From positions 356,173 to 420,172 of the forward strand of contig NZ_CADEAD010000002.1 of the NCBI RefSeq assembly GCF_902825145.1: a stretch of 64,000 nt of DNA, written 5' to 3'. Both the position numbers and the translations under genes were made by a program. Below, piece by piece: positions 1 to 8,918 of this stretch (the first letter of the stretch is position 1; the number at the start of each line of letters is the position of its first letter). The notes beneath the pieces are model-generated. The model did no database searches and was not told where the DNA came from. It worked only from the letters and a program-made list of their open reading frames with translations. This stretch comes from Bartonella phoceensis. Lineage in GTDB: Bacteria; Pseudomonadota; Alphaproteobacteria; Rhizobiales; Rhizobiaceae.

Positions 1-508
1 CAACGAGTGTGAGAATTGCTGTTGCGTATGCAGCCTTTTCTTGATTATCAAAAGCGCGCGCAAGCATGATAATGGCAAGGTAGATGAAAAACAAGATAAA
101 AACCGATGTGAGTCGCGCATCCCATACCCACCATGTTCCCCATGTAGGGCGTCCCCAAAGCGCACCTGTCATCAGAGCCAAAGCTGTAAAAATTGCTCCA
201 ATGGGTGCACCACATTTGAGTGCTACATAAGCAAGAGGATATCTCCTTAAACTTCCTAAGGCAGCAATACTTATGATGATATAACAAAATGTAGAAAGCC
301 ACGCGAAGGGCACGTGAATATACATGATCTTGACGGTGATACCTTGCTGATAGTCATCAGGAGAATGCATAATAAGAATAAGCCCTAAGATAAGAAGGCA
401 TAATGTTATACCAGTTAACCAGGGCAAAACGACACTACTTATTTTCATAAAACGGATTAAACTTATTGGGAGTAACCTCATTTTATGTGTGCGAGATATT
501 TTATTCAT
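1..508 (-). CDS. ccmC: Heme exporter protein CcmC (C-terminus beyond window)
   Basis: Inner-membrane subunit of the CcmABCD heme-delivery system for cytochrome c maturation; it passes heme to CcmE in the periplasm. Reading the minus strand from ATG at 508 gives 169 codons that run off the window edge. The family tryptophan-rich heme-handling motif is visible as WGRPTWGTWWVWDARLTS (about residues 117-134), flanked by hydrophobic membrane segments, and a periplasmic-loop histidine lies in MYIHVPFAW. It follows ccmB by 46 bp in the same direction, giving the order ccmA-ccmB-ccmC. A second in-frame ATG lies nine codons in, so the exact start is uncertain. The family assignment is secure. Confidence 0.93.
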   Translation of the reverse strand, partial: MNKISRTHKMRLLPISLIRFMKISSVVLPWLTGITLCLLILGLILIMHSPDDYQQGITVKIMYIHVPFAWLSTFCYIIISIAALGSLRRYPLAYVALKCGAPIGAIFTALALMTGALWGRPTWGTWWVWDARLTSVFILFFIYLAIIMLARAFDNQEKAAYATAILTLV

Positions 509-554
509 GAAGTTTATAATAGGCAGAGTTTTACTGTGCGGCAATCATCTTTTA

Positions 555-1220
555 TTATTCTGCTAAAAGCTTGAGTGTTATAGCGGCAACAGAAGAGCTA
601 AAAAGGCTCAAAAGAAGTGAAAAAGCGATAAGAAGAGTCAAGGAAGTGAGAAAAGAAGCATTTGGATTTATTGGAGCTGTAGCAGCTGAAACGCCGAAAA
701 CCATGATTGGAATGATCCATGGTAAAATGATAATAAAAATGAGGAGAGTGCTGTGTAATAATGTTGTTGCAAGTGCTGCTCCTATAGCACCAATAAAAAT
801 AATAGCAGGTGTTCCGCATAAGAGAGTGAGTGTCGTTGTGAAAGTTATCGTGGCATTTAAATGGAGCATGAGTGCTAAAAGAGGCGTAACAAAAATAAGG
901 GGAAGCATTGTTCCAACCCAATGGGCAAGGCATTTGATAAACACAATCAGTATGAAACTTTGTCTTTGTCCAGAAAGGATAAATTGATCGAGATTTCCAT
1001 CATCACGATCGGTTTGAAAAAGCTTATTGAGATTAAGAAGTCCTGCGAGAAGGGCTGCGAACCATAATATACCTGGACCTATCTGTGCAAGCACTTTAGG
1101 ATTTGGTCCGATGACAAAAGGGGTAACCACAATAACAGCGATGAAAAATAAAAGCCCTCTTAAAGAAGAGGCTTGTGGCGCTAGGGTTAATTTAAGATCA
1201 CGCCAGAACAGTGCTTTCAT
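555..1220 (-). CDS. ccmB: Heme exporter protein CcmB
   Basis: Membrane permease partner of the CcmA ATPase in cytochrome c biogenesis. The 221-residue product is the normal family length. It opens with MKALFWRDLKLTLA and then shows about six hydrophobic stretches; the segment GPGILWFAALLAGLLNLNKL followed by DRDDGNLDQ is typical of CcmB. The start overlaps the ccmA stop by 4 bp (ATGA), and AGGAGA lies just upstream inside ccmA, so translation is probably coupled. No damage is visible. Confidence 0.95.
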   Translation of the reverse strand: MKALFWRDLKLTLAPQASSLRGLLFFIAVIVVTPFVIGPNPKVLAQIGPGILWFAALLAGLLNLNKLFQTDRDDGNLDQFILSGQRQSFILIVFIKCLAHWVGTMLPLIFVTPLLALMLHLNATITFTTTLTLLCGTPAIIFIGAIGAALATTLLHSTLLIFIIILPWIIPIMVFGVSAATAPINPNASFLTSLTLLIAFSLLLSLFSSSVAAITLKLLAE

Positions 1221-1843
1221 TCTCTTCTCTCCTGGGGAGGTAAGAATTTTTCCAAAGCAATTTTATGATTTTCTGGAATGCCGAGGGGACTATGGGTTGC
1301 AGCAATAATCATACCGCCTTGATTGAGATGGTGCTGAAAAATATTGGTAAGAAGGGTGTGAGCGTAGCTATCAATTCCTAATATTGGTTCATCTAAAATC
1401 CAAATAGGACGATAAGAGAGCAAAAGGCGGGCAATAGCTACACGTCTTTTTTGTCCCGTTGACAGAACATTGAAGGATAAGTGTTCAAGATCAGAAAGGC
1501 CAATATCAGCAAGGGCTTCATGTGGATAACGTAGAGGTTGTCCATAAAATTTTGACCAAAATTGCAGATTATCGATAACAGACAAAAAAGGTTTCATAGC
1601 ATTTTGAGGGCTGAGATAATGGCATGCAGTTGCTACCGGGTATGTTTGTTCCTGATCTTTGAGTATTATATTGCCTTCTGCAGCTTCAAAAAGGCCGACG
1701 ATGATTCGTAATAATGTAGATTTTCCGATTCCATTTGGGCCTGTAATGGTCATAAGTTGCTGTGGCAACAAACAAAAGGAAAGGCCCTGAAACAGAACTT
1801 CTGCATTTCTGTGAGCTGCTAAATTTTCGCCCGATAACATCAT
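1217..1843 (-). CDS. ccmA: Heme exporter ATP-binding protein CcmA
   Basis: Cytoplasmic ABC ATPase that works with CcmB and CcmC in release of heme to CcmE. The 208-residue protein has a Walker A motif GPNGIGKSTLL (near residue 35), the ABC signature LSTGQKRRVAIARLL, Walker B IWILDEP and a switch histidine in AATHSPLG. It is the first gene of the minus-strand ccmABC unit and diverges from acnA across a 286-bp gap. Two adjacent ATG codons make the start ambiguous by one residue. The gap contains an ICE-like palindrome, so iron-responsive control is possible. Confidence 0.96.
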   Translation of the reverse strand: MMLSGENLAAHRNAEVLFQGLSFCLLPQQLMTITGPNGIGKSTLLRIIVGLFEAAEGNIILKDQEQTYPVATACHYLSPQNAMKPFLSVIDNLQFWSKFYGQPLRYPHEALADIGLSDLEHLSFNVLSTGQKRRVAIARLLLSYRPIWILDEPILGIDSYAHTLLTNIFQHHLNQGGMIIAATHSPLGIPENHKIALEKFLPPQERRE

Positions 1844-1921
1844 ATGCTTACCTATTTTACTTTTTTCTATAACCTTTATTGCATTCTAGGATAAAAAAAT
1901 ACGTTTTTTATGCAATTGTAC

Positions 1922-1947
1922 CTAGAATAGTTCTAGAAATAGTTCTA
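1922..1947. promoter_or_regulatory. Tandem Irr-type (ICE-like) palindromes between ccmA and acnA
   Basis: CTAGAATAGTTCTAG at 1922-1936 is an inverted repeat with 6-bp arms and a 3-nt spacer. It overlaps a second TAGAA-N4-TTCTA unit ending at 1947, and a partial third copy (TAGAATAGTTTTTAG) lies about 30 bp further right. Known: the rhizobial iron control element bound by Irr is a TTTAGAA/TTCTAAA-type palindrome, and acnA is a described Irr target in relatives. Inferred: Irr, encoded near 20 kb in this window, acts here on acnA and perhaps ccmABC. Confidence 0.5.
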
Positions 1948-2129
1948 TAACGCGGATGTTGTATCAAGATCTGGTGTAGAATAGTTTTTAGTACCGATTT
2001 CCGAATTTACTAAAGAAGGGAATAGAAGATAAAAGTGATTACGTCTGCACTCAAGCTGCGACCTTGACTCGTAGTTTGTGTTGTTTGTTCCGAGAAATTG
2101 TATGGTTTGTAGTATGAGGGTAGACAGTC

Positions 2130-4817
2130 GTGACTCAAATTGATAGCTTTAATTGTTGTAGAACTTTAAATGTTTGTGGCAAGGAATATACTTATTATAG
2201 TTTGATTGAAGCGGAGAAGAATGGACTTCAAGGTGTCTCTCGCCTGCCGTTTTCAATGAAAGTAATTCTTGAAAATTTATTACGTTTTGAAGATGGTCGC
2301 TCGGTGAAGAGAGAGGATATCTTAAATGTTGCAAAGTGGTTAAACGATAAAGGGAGTGCTGGTGCAGAAATCGCCTATCGCCCTGCACGCGTTCTTATGC
2401 AAGATTTCACAGGTGTTCCTGCAGTCGTTGATCTTTCTGCGATGCGTGATGCTATGGTCAAACTTGGAGGGAATGCTGAAAAAATCAATCCTCTTATTCC
2501 CGTCGATCTTGTTATTGATCATTCAATTATTGTTGATGACTTTGGCAATCCTATGGCTTTTAAGGAAAATGTGGAGCATGAATATGAACGTAATGGTGAA
2601 CGCTATCGTTTCCTAAAATGGGGTCAGCAGGCATTTCAGAATTTTCGCGTTGTACCTCCAGGAACAGGGATTTGTCACCAGGTTAATCTAGAATATTTAG
2701 CACAATGCGTGTGGCTGAAGAATGAGGCGAAGCATCAGACCGTTTACCCTGATACCTGTGTGGGAACTGATTCGCACACGACTATGGTAAATGGTTTAGG
2801 TGTTTTGGGTTGGGGAGTTGGTGGTATTGAAGCTGAAGCGGCAATGTTAGGCCAGCCTGTTTCTATGTTGTTGCCTGAAGTGATTGGTTTCCGTTTAACA
2901 GGTAAACTTAAAGAAGGTGTAACGGCTACCGATTTGGTATTGATGGTAACACAAATTCTACGCAAGAAGGGTGTTGTTGGTAAATTTGTTGAGTTTTTTG
3001 GACCTGGTCTGGAACATATGACGCTTGCCGATAGGGCAACGATTGCGAATATGGCTCCCGAATATGGAGCAACCTGTGGTTTTTTTCCAATTGATAAGGA
3101 AACGGTGCGTTATCTCAATATGACAGGGCGTGATGAGAATCGGATAGCTTTAGTGGAAGCTTATTCCAAAGCACAAGGGATGTGGCATGATGAATTCGTA
3201 ACTGATCCCATTTTTAGTGATACAATTGAATTAGATATGGGAAGTGTTGTGCCTTCTATGGCCGGTCCTAAACGTCCTGAAGGGCGTATTGCATTGGAAG
3301 GTGTTGGTCAAGGTTTTGAGAAGGCATTGATCGAGGATTATAAGAAAACTTCTGAACAAGACAAGCGTTATCAAGTTGAAGGTGAAGAATACGCGCTTGG
3401 CCACGGTGATGTAGTAATTGCTGCAATTACTTCTTGTACAAATACGTCAAATCCAAGCGTTCTTATCGCAGCCGGTCTTTTGGCACGTAATGCTGTGGCA
3501 AAAGGTCTCAAAAGTAAACCATGGGTTAAGACTTCTCTTGCACCTGGTTCACAAGTTGTTGAAGCTTATCTGCATAATTCTGGTCTGCAAAAAGATTTAG
3601 ATGCGCTAGGGTTTAATTTGGTGGGGTTTGGATGCACGACATGTATTGGAAATTCTGGTCCTTTGTACCCAGCTATTTCCAAAACAATTAATAATAACAG
3701 TTTAATTGCAGCTGCGGTTCTTTCAGGAAATCGTAATTTTGAAGGTCGTGTCTCACCTGATGTGCAGGCGAATTATTTAGCTTCACCACCTTTAGTTGTT
3801 GCACATGCTTTGGTAGGAACGGTGCGTAAAGATTTAACAAAGGAGCCTCTTGGAGTAGGTTCAGATGGTCAACCAGTTTATTTGCGAGATATTTGGCCAA
3901 CCTCTAAAGAAATACAAGAGTTTATCGAAAAAAATGTCACCCGTAAGATTTTTGCTGAAAAATATGCGGATGTGTTTAAGGGGGACAAAAATTGGCAAAA
4001 AGTGCAGGTTCCAACGGGTTCTACCTATTCCTGGGATGAGCAATCGACATATGTGCGTAATCCACCATACTTTGATGATATGCGGAAAATTCCTGATGTT
4101 TTACCAGATATTAAAGACGCAAGAATTTTAGGTCTGTTTGGTGATAAAATCACGACAGATCATATTTCTCCTGCTGGTTCCATTAAGATTGATTCTCCTG
4201 CGGGTAAATATTTAACAGATCATGGGGTTCAAGTGGTTGATTTTAATCAGTACGGAACACGCCGTGGGAATCATGAAGTGATGATGCGTGGGACCTTTGC
4301 CAATATCCGCATTCGTAATTTCATGCTAGGAGAAAATGGTCGTGAAGGAGGTTATACAGTTCATTATCCATCGGGAGCAGAGCAAGCAATTTATGATGCA
4401 GCAATGGCGTATAAACGGGAAGGCGTTCCGCTTGTTGTTTTTGCTGGTATTGAATATGGTAATGGGTCATCGCGTGATTGGGCAGCTAAGGGTACCAATC
4501 TTCTTGGTGTAAAAGCAGTGATTGCTCAGTCTTTTGAACGGATTCATCGCTCTAATCTTGTTGGTATGGGAATTGTTCCCTTTGTATTTGAAGAAGGGGC
4601 GAGTTGGAAATCTTTGGGCTTAAAGGGAGATGAAAAAATAACGATAGAAGGGATTCATAACTTAAAACCGCGTCAGAAAACCATAGCCACAATCACTTTT
4701 TCTGATGGAATAATAAAAACTGTTCCACTATTGTGCCGTGTTGATACTGAAGATGAGTTGGATTATTTGCATCATGGTGGGATTTTGCAATATGTTTTGC
4801 GTAATCTGGCAGTTTAA
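2130..4817 (+). CDS. acnA: Aconitate hydratase A (citrate to isocitrate)
   Basis: TCA-cycle enzyme interconverting citrate and isocitrate through a [4Fe-4S] cluster. The 895-residue length matches AcnA/IRP-type aconitases. Cluster ligands are visible as C436 (in TSCTNTSNP), C502 and C505 (in GFGCTTCIG). The substrate-binding GTDSHTTMVNGLG motif lies near residue 210, and the C-terminal swivel domain shows YGNGSSRDWAAKG. Translation appears to start at GTG (2130); no better ATG exists nearby. It stands alone on the plus strand, and its upstream region carries the ICE-like palindromes, which suits iron-dependent control of an iron-sulfur enzyme. Confidence 0.97.
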   Translation: MTQIDSFNCCRTLNVCGKEYTYYSLIEAEKNGLQGVSRLPFSMKVILENLLRFEDGRSVKREDILNVAKWLNDKGSAGAEIAYRPARVLMQDFTGVPAVVDLSAMRDAMVKLGGNAEKINPLIPVDLVIDHSIIVDDFGNPMAFKENVEHEYERNGERYRFLKWGQQAFQNFRVVPPGTGICHQVNLEYLAQCVWLKNEAKHQTVYPDTCVGTDSHTTMVNGLGVLGWGVGGIEAEAAMLGQPVSMLLPEVIGFRLTGKLKEGVTATDLVLMVTQILRKKGVVGKFVEFFGPGLEHMTLADRATIANMAPEYGATCGFFPIDKETVRYLNMTGRDENRIALVEAYSKAQGMWHDEFVTDPIFSDTIELDMGSVVPSMAGPKRPEGRIALEGVGQGFEKALIEDYKKTSEQDKRYQVEGEEYALGHGDVVIAAITSCTNTSNPSVLIAAGLLARNAVAKGLKSKPWVKTSLAPGSQVVEAYLHNSGLQKDLDALGFNLVGFGCTTCIGNSGPLYPAISKTINNNSLIAAAVLSGNRNFEGRVSPDVQANYLASPPLVVAHALVGTVRKDLTKEPLGVGSDGQPVYLRDIWPTSKEIQEFIEKNVTRKIFAEKYADVFKGDKNWQKVQVPTGSTYSWDEQSTYVRNPPYFDDMRKIPDVLPDIKDARILGLFGDKITTDHISPAGSIKIDSPAGKYLTDHGVQVVDFNQYGTRRGNHEVMMRGTFANIRIRNFMLGENGREGGYTVHYPSGAEQAIYDAAMAYKREGVPLVVFAGIEYGNGSSRDWAAKGTNLLGVKAVIAQSFERIHRSNLVGMGIVPFVFEEGASWKSLGLKGDEKITIEGIHNLKPRQKTIATITFSDGIIKTVPLLCRVDTEDELDYLHHGGILQYVLRNLAV

Positions 4818-5046
4818 ATGCATTATTCATTGGGGAATAATTTAAATTATAAATGGAGTTTTCAAGGAATTTGGCTTTGTTTTTATACCTCTCTTTGAAA
4901 ATTCGATTGACGTTGACTTGAGGATTGCATTATAAACTATGCAATTATCAGCAACTTTATAATGTTGTGTAGCTTAGATTTGTTTGGATTGGTAGAGTTG
5001 TCGTTTAGACTGGTCCTATCCAATGTGTTGAAAGAGAGATATATTT

Positions 5047-5310
5047 ATGGCGAATACACCTTCCGCTCAGAAAGCGGTGCGCAAAGTTGCAGCACGCACG
5101 CAGGTTAATAGAGCACGCCGTTCACGCGTTCGTACTTTTATACGTAGGTTTGATGATGCTTTGGCTGGTGGCGATAAGGCATCTGCAGAGATGGCGTTTA
5201 AGGACTTTGAACCTGAAATTATGCGTGCGGTTTCTAAAGGAGTTTTTCATAAAAATGCTGCTGCACGAAAGGTATCGCGTTTAGCGAAGCGGTTAAAGGC
5301 TCTTAACTAA
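5047..5310 (+). CDS. rpsT: 30S ribosomal protein S20
   Basis: Small-subunit protein that binds 16S rRNA early in assembly. It has 87 residues and the family's basic helical composition ([19 protein letters not shown] at the N-terminus, [18 protein letters not shown] at the C-terminus). A GAGAG ribosome-binding site precedes the ATG. It is followed by a strong intrinsic terminator and then dnaA, an order common in this family of bacteria. Confidence 0.97.
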   Translation: MANTPSAQKAVRKVAARTQVNRARRSRVRTFIRRFDDALAGGDKASAEMAFKDFEPEIMRAVSKGVFHKNAAARKVSRLAKRLKALN

Positions 5311-5335
5311 GGTTTTTTCATTTTGTTAGAATTGG

Positions 5336-5368
5336 ACCAGCATTTTTTACAGATGCTGGTTTTTTTTA
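5336..5368 (+). terminator. Rho-independent terminator after rpsT
   Basis: ACCAGCAT (5336-5343) and ATGCTGGT (5353-5360) form a perfect 8-bp stem with a 9-nt loop, followed at once by a run of eight T's. It isolates rpsT from the dnaA region. Confidence 0.9.
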
Positions 5369-6026
5369 TTTTTAAAAAATCCGACATTTTTAAAAGAGGG
5401 GAAGTTGCAGCGATTCTTTTCATGAAAAGGCAGAGAAGATTTAGAGAATTTATATGGTTATCCACAACCTTTGTGAATTTTTACAGAGTCTTTTTTGTCA
5501 AGCATTTTTATTTTTTTTTTTTAATCGGAAAAGATTCTTTAATTATCGGTAAATTTAGAGAAAAAAAATGAATTGAATCAATTATTTTTCTCATTCCTTA
5601 TTTATGTGAGCAGATTTATAGCGGTTTTTTAGAGGCTTTTGATTTTATTTTGACCCCTTGCATTTTACCTCTGCTGTTTTGTATGGTTCTTATGGAAATT
5701 AAAAAATGTACAGGGGTCACGTCAACTCATTATCCTGTGTTATGTTGAGTGTAAGATTCTTTGGTTTAGGTTGTTATGGGCTCTTATTTTGTATAGGTGT
5801 TCTAGCGTGTTTTTTAATTTTTTTGATCGGTATGTTTGCCATTTTAGAAGAATGGATCGTATCATGAGGGCAAGTAAATCTTATTGGTCATCTTTATTTA
5901 TGGGGTTGTAATGAAACTATCCTAGGGGGGATGAGTAATCTTATTTGGGGTAGGGCGTTTTGCCGTTGCTAAGTTTATTTTTAGCTGTTTGGCAGGACAA
6001 AATTTTTATTTTTATCAGGATGAAAG
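5369..6026. other. Gene-free region upstream of dnaA with one DnaA box
   Basis: About 660 bp, AT-rich, with no convincing reading frame. It contains one perfect DnaA-box consensus, TTATCCACA, at 5458-5466, and several long T or A tracts (for example 5510-5521). This could be the autoregulated dnaA promoter region or part of an origin-like segment. A single visible box is not enough to call oriC. Confidence 0.5.
5458..5466 (+). promoter_or_regulatory. DnaA box (TTATCCACA)
   Basis: Exact match to the 9-mer consensus TTATNCACA, 560 bp upstream of dnaA. Autoregulation of dnaA through such boxes is established in other bacteria; here it is inferred from position. Confidence 0.6.
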
Positions 6027-7598
6027 ATGGTGGATAAATTGAACTCTAAAGCTAGTTCCTGTAAAGGGGTTTTGGTGAATGTCCTATCGGCAGAGAAAAT
6101 AATAAAGAGTAGGATGACGGATAGAGGTAGGGCAGTTGACGGAAATGCTTCTAGAGAGCATCCTATTATTTCAGAAGAAGAAGGTGCAGCGGCTTTCGTG
6201 CGTGTGATGGCGCAATTAAAAGCGCAGGTTGGCATTGAGGCTTATACGAGTTGGTTTGGTCGTGTGAAGCTTGCTGAATATAGCCGTAATCTTGTAAAGC
6301 TTTCTGTTCCTACAGCATTTTTGCGTTCATGGATTAATAACCACTATGGTTCTCTTTTAACCAGTTTATGGAAACAAGAGAATTCAGCAATTCTTCGCGT
6401 TGAAGTCATAGTTCGCGGTATGAAGCGTGTTTCAGGAGGTGTAGTCTGTAAAACGAGTGCAGCTCCTGTTGCGCTGGAAGAGCGAACGCCTCCATCTTTT
6501 GTTGAGAATTACACAGAGCATTCCGTAAAGAATGTTCCAGCGGGTGTTTTTGGTTCACCGCTTGATTCTCGCTATACTTTTGAAAGTTTTGTGGAAGGTT
6601 CTTCTAACCGTGTTGCTTTAGCCGCTGCACGTTCGATTGCAGAAGGACATAAAAGTGCTTTAAGATTTAATCCTCTTTTTATTCATGCATCTGTCGGTTT
6701 AGGGAAAACGCATTTGCTTCAAGCTATTGCAGCTGCAGCTTTGAAGCGTCTAACACCTGCGCGGGTTATTTACTTGACCGCTGAATATTTTATGTGGCGT
6801 TTTGCAACAGCTATTCGTGATAACGATGCTCTTTCTTTTAAAGAGCAGCTTCGTGATATTGATATCCTCATTATTGATGATATGCAATTTTTGCAGGGAA
6901 AATCGATACAGCACGAATTTTGTCATTTGCTTAATATGTTGCTTGATAGTGCAAAACAAGTTGTTGTGGCTGCCGATCGTCCACCAGCAGAATTAGAATC
7001 GCTTGATCTTCGTGTTCGGTCTCGTCTTCAGGGAGGCGTAGCCCTTGAAATTGAAGCGCCAGATTATGAGATGCGTTTGAAAATGCTACATCAGCGGTTA
7101 AAGGTGGCACAACAAGATGATAATATGGTCTCGATTTCTAATGATATTTTAGAGTATATTGCGAGAATAGTTTTAGGGTCAGGACGTGATATTGAAGGAG
7201 CATTTAATCAGTTATTGTTCCGTCAGTCTTTCGAGTCTGATTTATCATTAGAACGGGTTGATGAGTTATTAGGTCACTTGACACGTTCTGGTGAACCTAA
7301 ACGGATCCGGATCGAAGAAATTCAGCGTACAGTTGCGCGTCATTATAATGTTTCTAAACAGGATTTGTTATCTAATCGTCGGACACGTACAGTTGTGAAA
7401 CCGCGACAAGTTGCAATGTATTTAGCAAAAATGTTGACACCTCGCTCACTGCCAGAAATTGGACGCCGTTTTGGAGGGCGTGATCATACGACAGTGTTAC
7501 ATGCTGTCCGTAAAATTGAAGATTTGGTTTGTGGTGATCAGACATTGGCCAAAGAGCTTGAATTGCTTAAGCGTTTGATTGGAGAGCAGGCTGCGTAG
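6027..7598 (+). CDS. dnaA: Chromosomal replication initiator DnaA
   Basis: AAA+ ATPase that binds DnaA boxes and melts the origin. The 523-residue product has the N-terminal helicase-interaction domain, Walker [10 protein letters not shown] (near residue 225) and Walker [11 protein letters not shown]. The C-terminal helix-turn-helix carries the signature [16 protein letters not shown]. The first 30 or so residues ([11 protein letters not shown]...) are poorly conserved-looking, and a later ATG at 6114 ([10 protein letters not shown]) could be the true start. dnaN and recF follow on the same strand, which is the classic replication cluster. Confidence 0.95.
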   Translation: MVDKLNSKASSCKGVLVNVLSAEKIIKSRMTDRGRAVDGNASREHPIISEEEGAAAFVRVMAQLKAQVGIEAYTSWFGRVKLAEYSRNLVKLSVPTAFLRSWINNHYGSLLTSLWKQENSAILRVEVIVRGMKRVSGGVVCKTSAAPVALEERTPPSFVENYTEHSVKNVPAGVFGSPLDSRYTFESFVEGSSNRVALAAARSIAEGHKSALRFNPLFIHASVGLGKTHLLQAIAAAALKRLTPARVIYLTAEYFMWRFATAIRDNDALSFKEQLRDIDILIIDDMQFLQGKSIQHEFCHLLNMLLDSAKQVVVAADRPPAELESLDLRVRSRLQGGVALEIEAPDYEMRLKMLHQRLKVAQQDDNMVSISNDILEYIARIVLGSGRDIEGAFNQLLFRQSFESDLSLERVDELLGHLTRSGEPKRIRIEEIQRTVARHYNVSKQDLLSNRRTRTVVKPRQVAMYLAKMLTPRSLPEIGRRFGGRDHTTVLHAVRKIEDLVCGDQTLAKELELLKRLIGEQAA

Positions 7599-7785
7599 TG
7601 TTTATAGTTTGGCCTCTTTTGAGGAAATCTCGAGAGTATTTCATGAAGACAGCTATTTTTTCTTATAAAGGATTCACTTGCCATTTTAAAAGGGGTTGAA
7701 TAGAATTTTGCAGATGATTCTTAAGAGGATCAGTTATGTTTCTAAAGAGTTTCTGTAGTTTTTGGTAAATTATAACGGAGATTTT

Positions 7786-8907
7786 ATGCGTATTACAGTT
7801 GATCGCAGTCAATTTCTCAAGTCTCTTGGTCGCGTTCACCGTGTTGTGGAACGTCGTAATACTGTTCCTATTTTGTCAAATGTGCTGATTGATGCAGAGA
7901 ATGGGAGTATGCAATTAAAGGCAACAGATCTTGATTTAGAGATTACAGAATCTTTTGTAGTCAATGTTGAACAAGCAGGGGCAATAACTGTTCCAGCACA
8001 TTTGTTGTATGACATAGTTCGGAAACTTCCTGATGGCAGCGAGATTATGTTGTCAGTTGGTGAGAAACAAGCAAATAGGATGTCCGTTGTTTCGGGTTAT
8101 GCACATTTTCAGCTTCAGTGCCTTCCGAAGATAGATTTTCCAGAGTCGCTTCCGGGTCAGTTTGGTTATCGTTTTTCCCTATCGGCATCAAAGTTGAAAC
8201 GTTTACTTGATTGTACGCAATTTGCTATTTCTACTGAAGAAACCCGTTATTATCTTAATGGTATTTATTTTCATGTTATTAATGATGGTATTTTAAAGCT
8301 GCGTTTAGTTGCTACTGATGGTCATCGTTTGGCACAAGTTGACATGGAGGCTCCTTCAGGTTCTGATAATATGCCAGGTGTCATTATTCCTCGTAAAGCT
8401 ATAGGAGAATTACAAAAACTTCTTTCAGAAGAGATTGATGGTGATGTGTGCGTAGAGCTCTCAGAGACAAAGATTCGTTTTTCTGTAGGTTCAGTAGTTT
8501 TTACATCAAAATTGATTGATGGGACATTTCCAGATTATCAACGTGTTATCCCTCTAGGGAATAATAAAAAATTAATCGTCAATAGGCAGGACTTTTCTTC
8601 TGCGGTTGATCGTGTTTCGACAATTTCAAGTGATCGTGGGCGTGCAGTAAAGTTAACGATTGAACATGAGCAATTAAGGCTTGTTGTTAATAATCCTGAT
8701 TCAGGAAGTGCAGAAGATCAGTTAGTAGCAACTTACGCATTTGATCCGCTTGAGATAGGGTTTAATTCGCGTTATCTTTTAGATATTGCTGGGCAACTTT
8801 CAAGCGATGAGATGATTTTTATGTTGGCAGATGCTGTAGCGCCGGCTTTGATTCGTGATAATGATAATGCGGATGTGCTTTACGTGCTTATGCCTATACG
8901 CGTTTAG
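7786..8907 (+). CDS. dnaN: DNA polymerase III beta sliding clamp
   Basis: Ring-shaped processivity clamp for replicative polymerase. I place the start at ATG 7786 (MRITVDRSQFLKSLGRV), preceded by CGGAG five bases upstream, rather than at an upstream TTG. This gives 373 residues, the usual length. Clamp-typical segments such as ERRNTVPILSNVL, ATDGHRLAQVD and the C-terminal YVLMPIRV are present. recF begins 11 bp after the stop. Confidence 0.96.
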   Translation: MRITVDRSQFLKSLGRVHRVVERRNTVPILSNVLIDAENGSMQLKATDLDLEITESFVVNVEQAGAITVPAHLLYDIVRKLPDGSEIMLSVGEKQANRMSVVSGYAHFQLQCLPKIDFPESLPGQFGYRFSLSASKLKRLLDCTQFAISTEETRYYLNGIYFHVINDGILKLRLVATDGHRLAQVDMEAPSGSDNMPGVIIPRKAIGELQKLLSEEIDGDVCVELSETKIRFSVGSVVFTSKLIDGTFPDYQRVIPLGNNKKLIVNRQDFSSAVDRVSTISSDRGRAVKLTIEHEQLRLVVNNPDSGSAEDQLVATYAFDPLEIGFNSRYLLDIAGQLSSDEMIFMLADAVAPALIRDNDNADVLYVLMPIRV

Positions 8908-8918
8908 GGACAATTATT

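Noticed and set aside
571..987. 138-codon plus-strand frame opposite ccmB
   Set aside because: It is antisense to a well-conserved ccmB, has no ribosome-binding site and shows no family features.
1521..1529. TGTGGATAA (a reverse DnaA box) inside ccmA
   Set aside because: It lies within conserved ccmA coding sequence, is isolated, and is 4.5 kb from dnaA; treated as chance.
5323..5571. 82-codon frame upstream of dnaA
   Set aside because: Phe/Lys-rich translation of AT-rich DNA that runs through the rpsT terminator hairpin; no plausible start signal.
7762..7785. TTG start eight codons upstream for dnaN
   Set aside because: The ATG at 7786 has a well-spaced CGGAG site and gives the normal clamp N-terminus.
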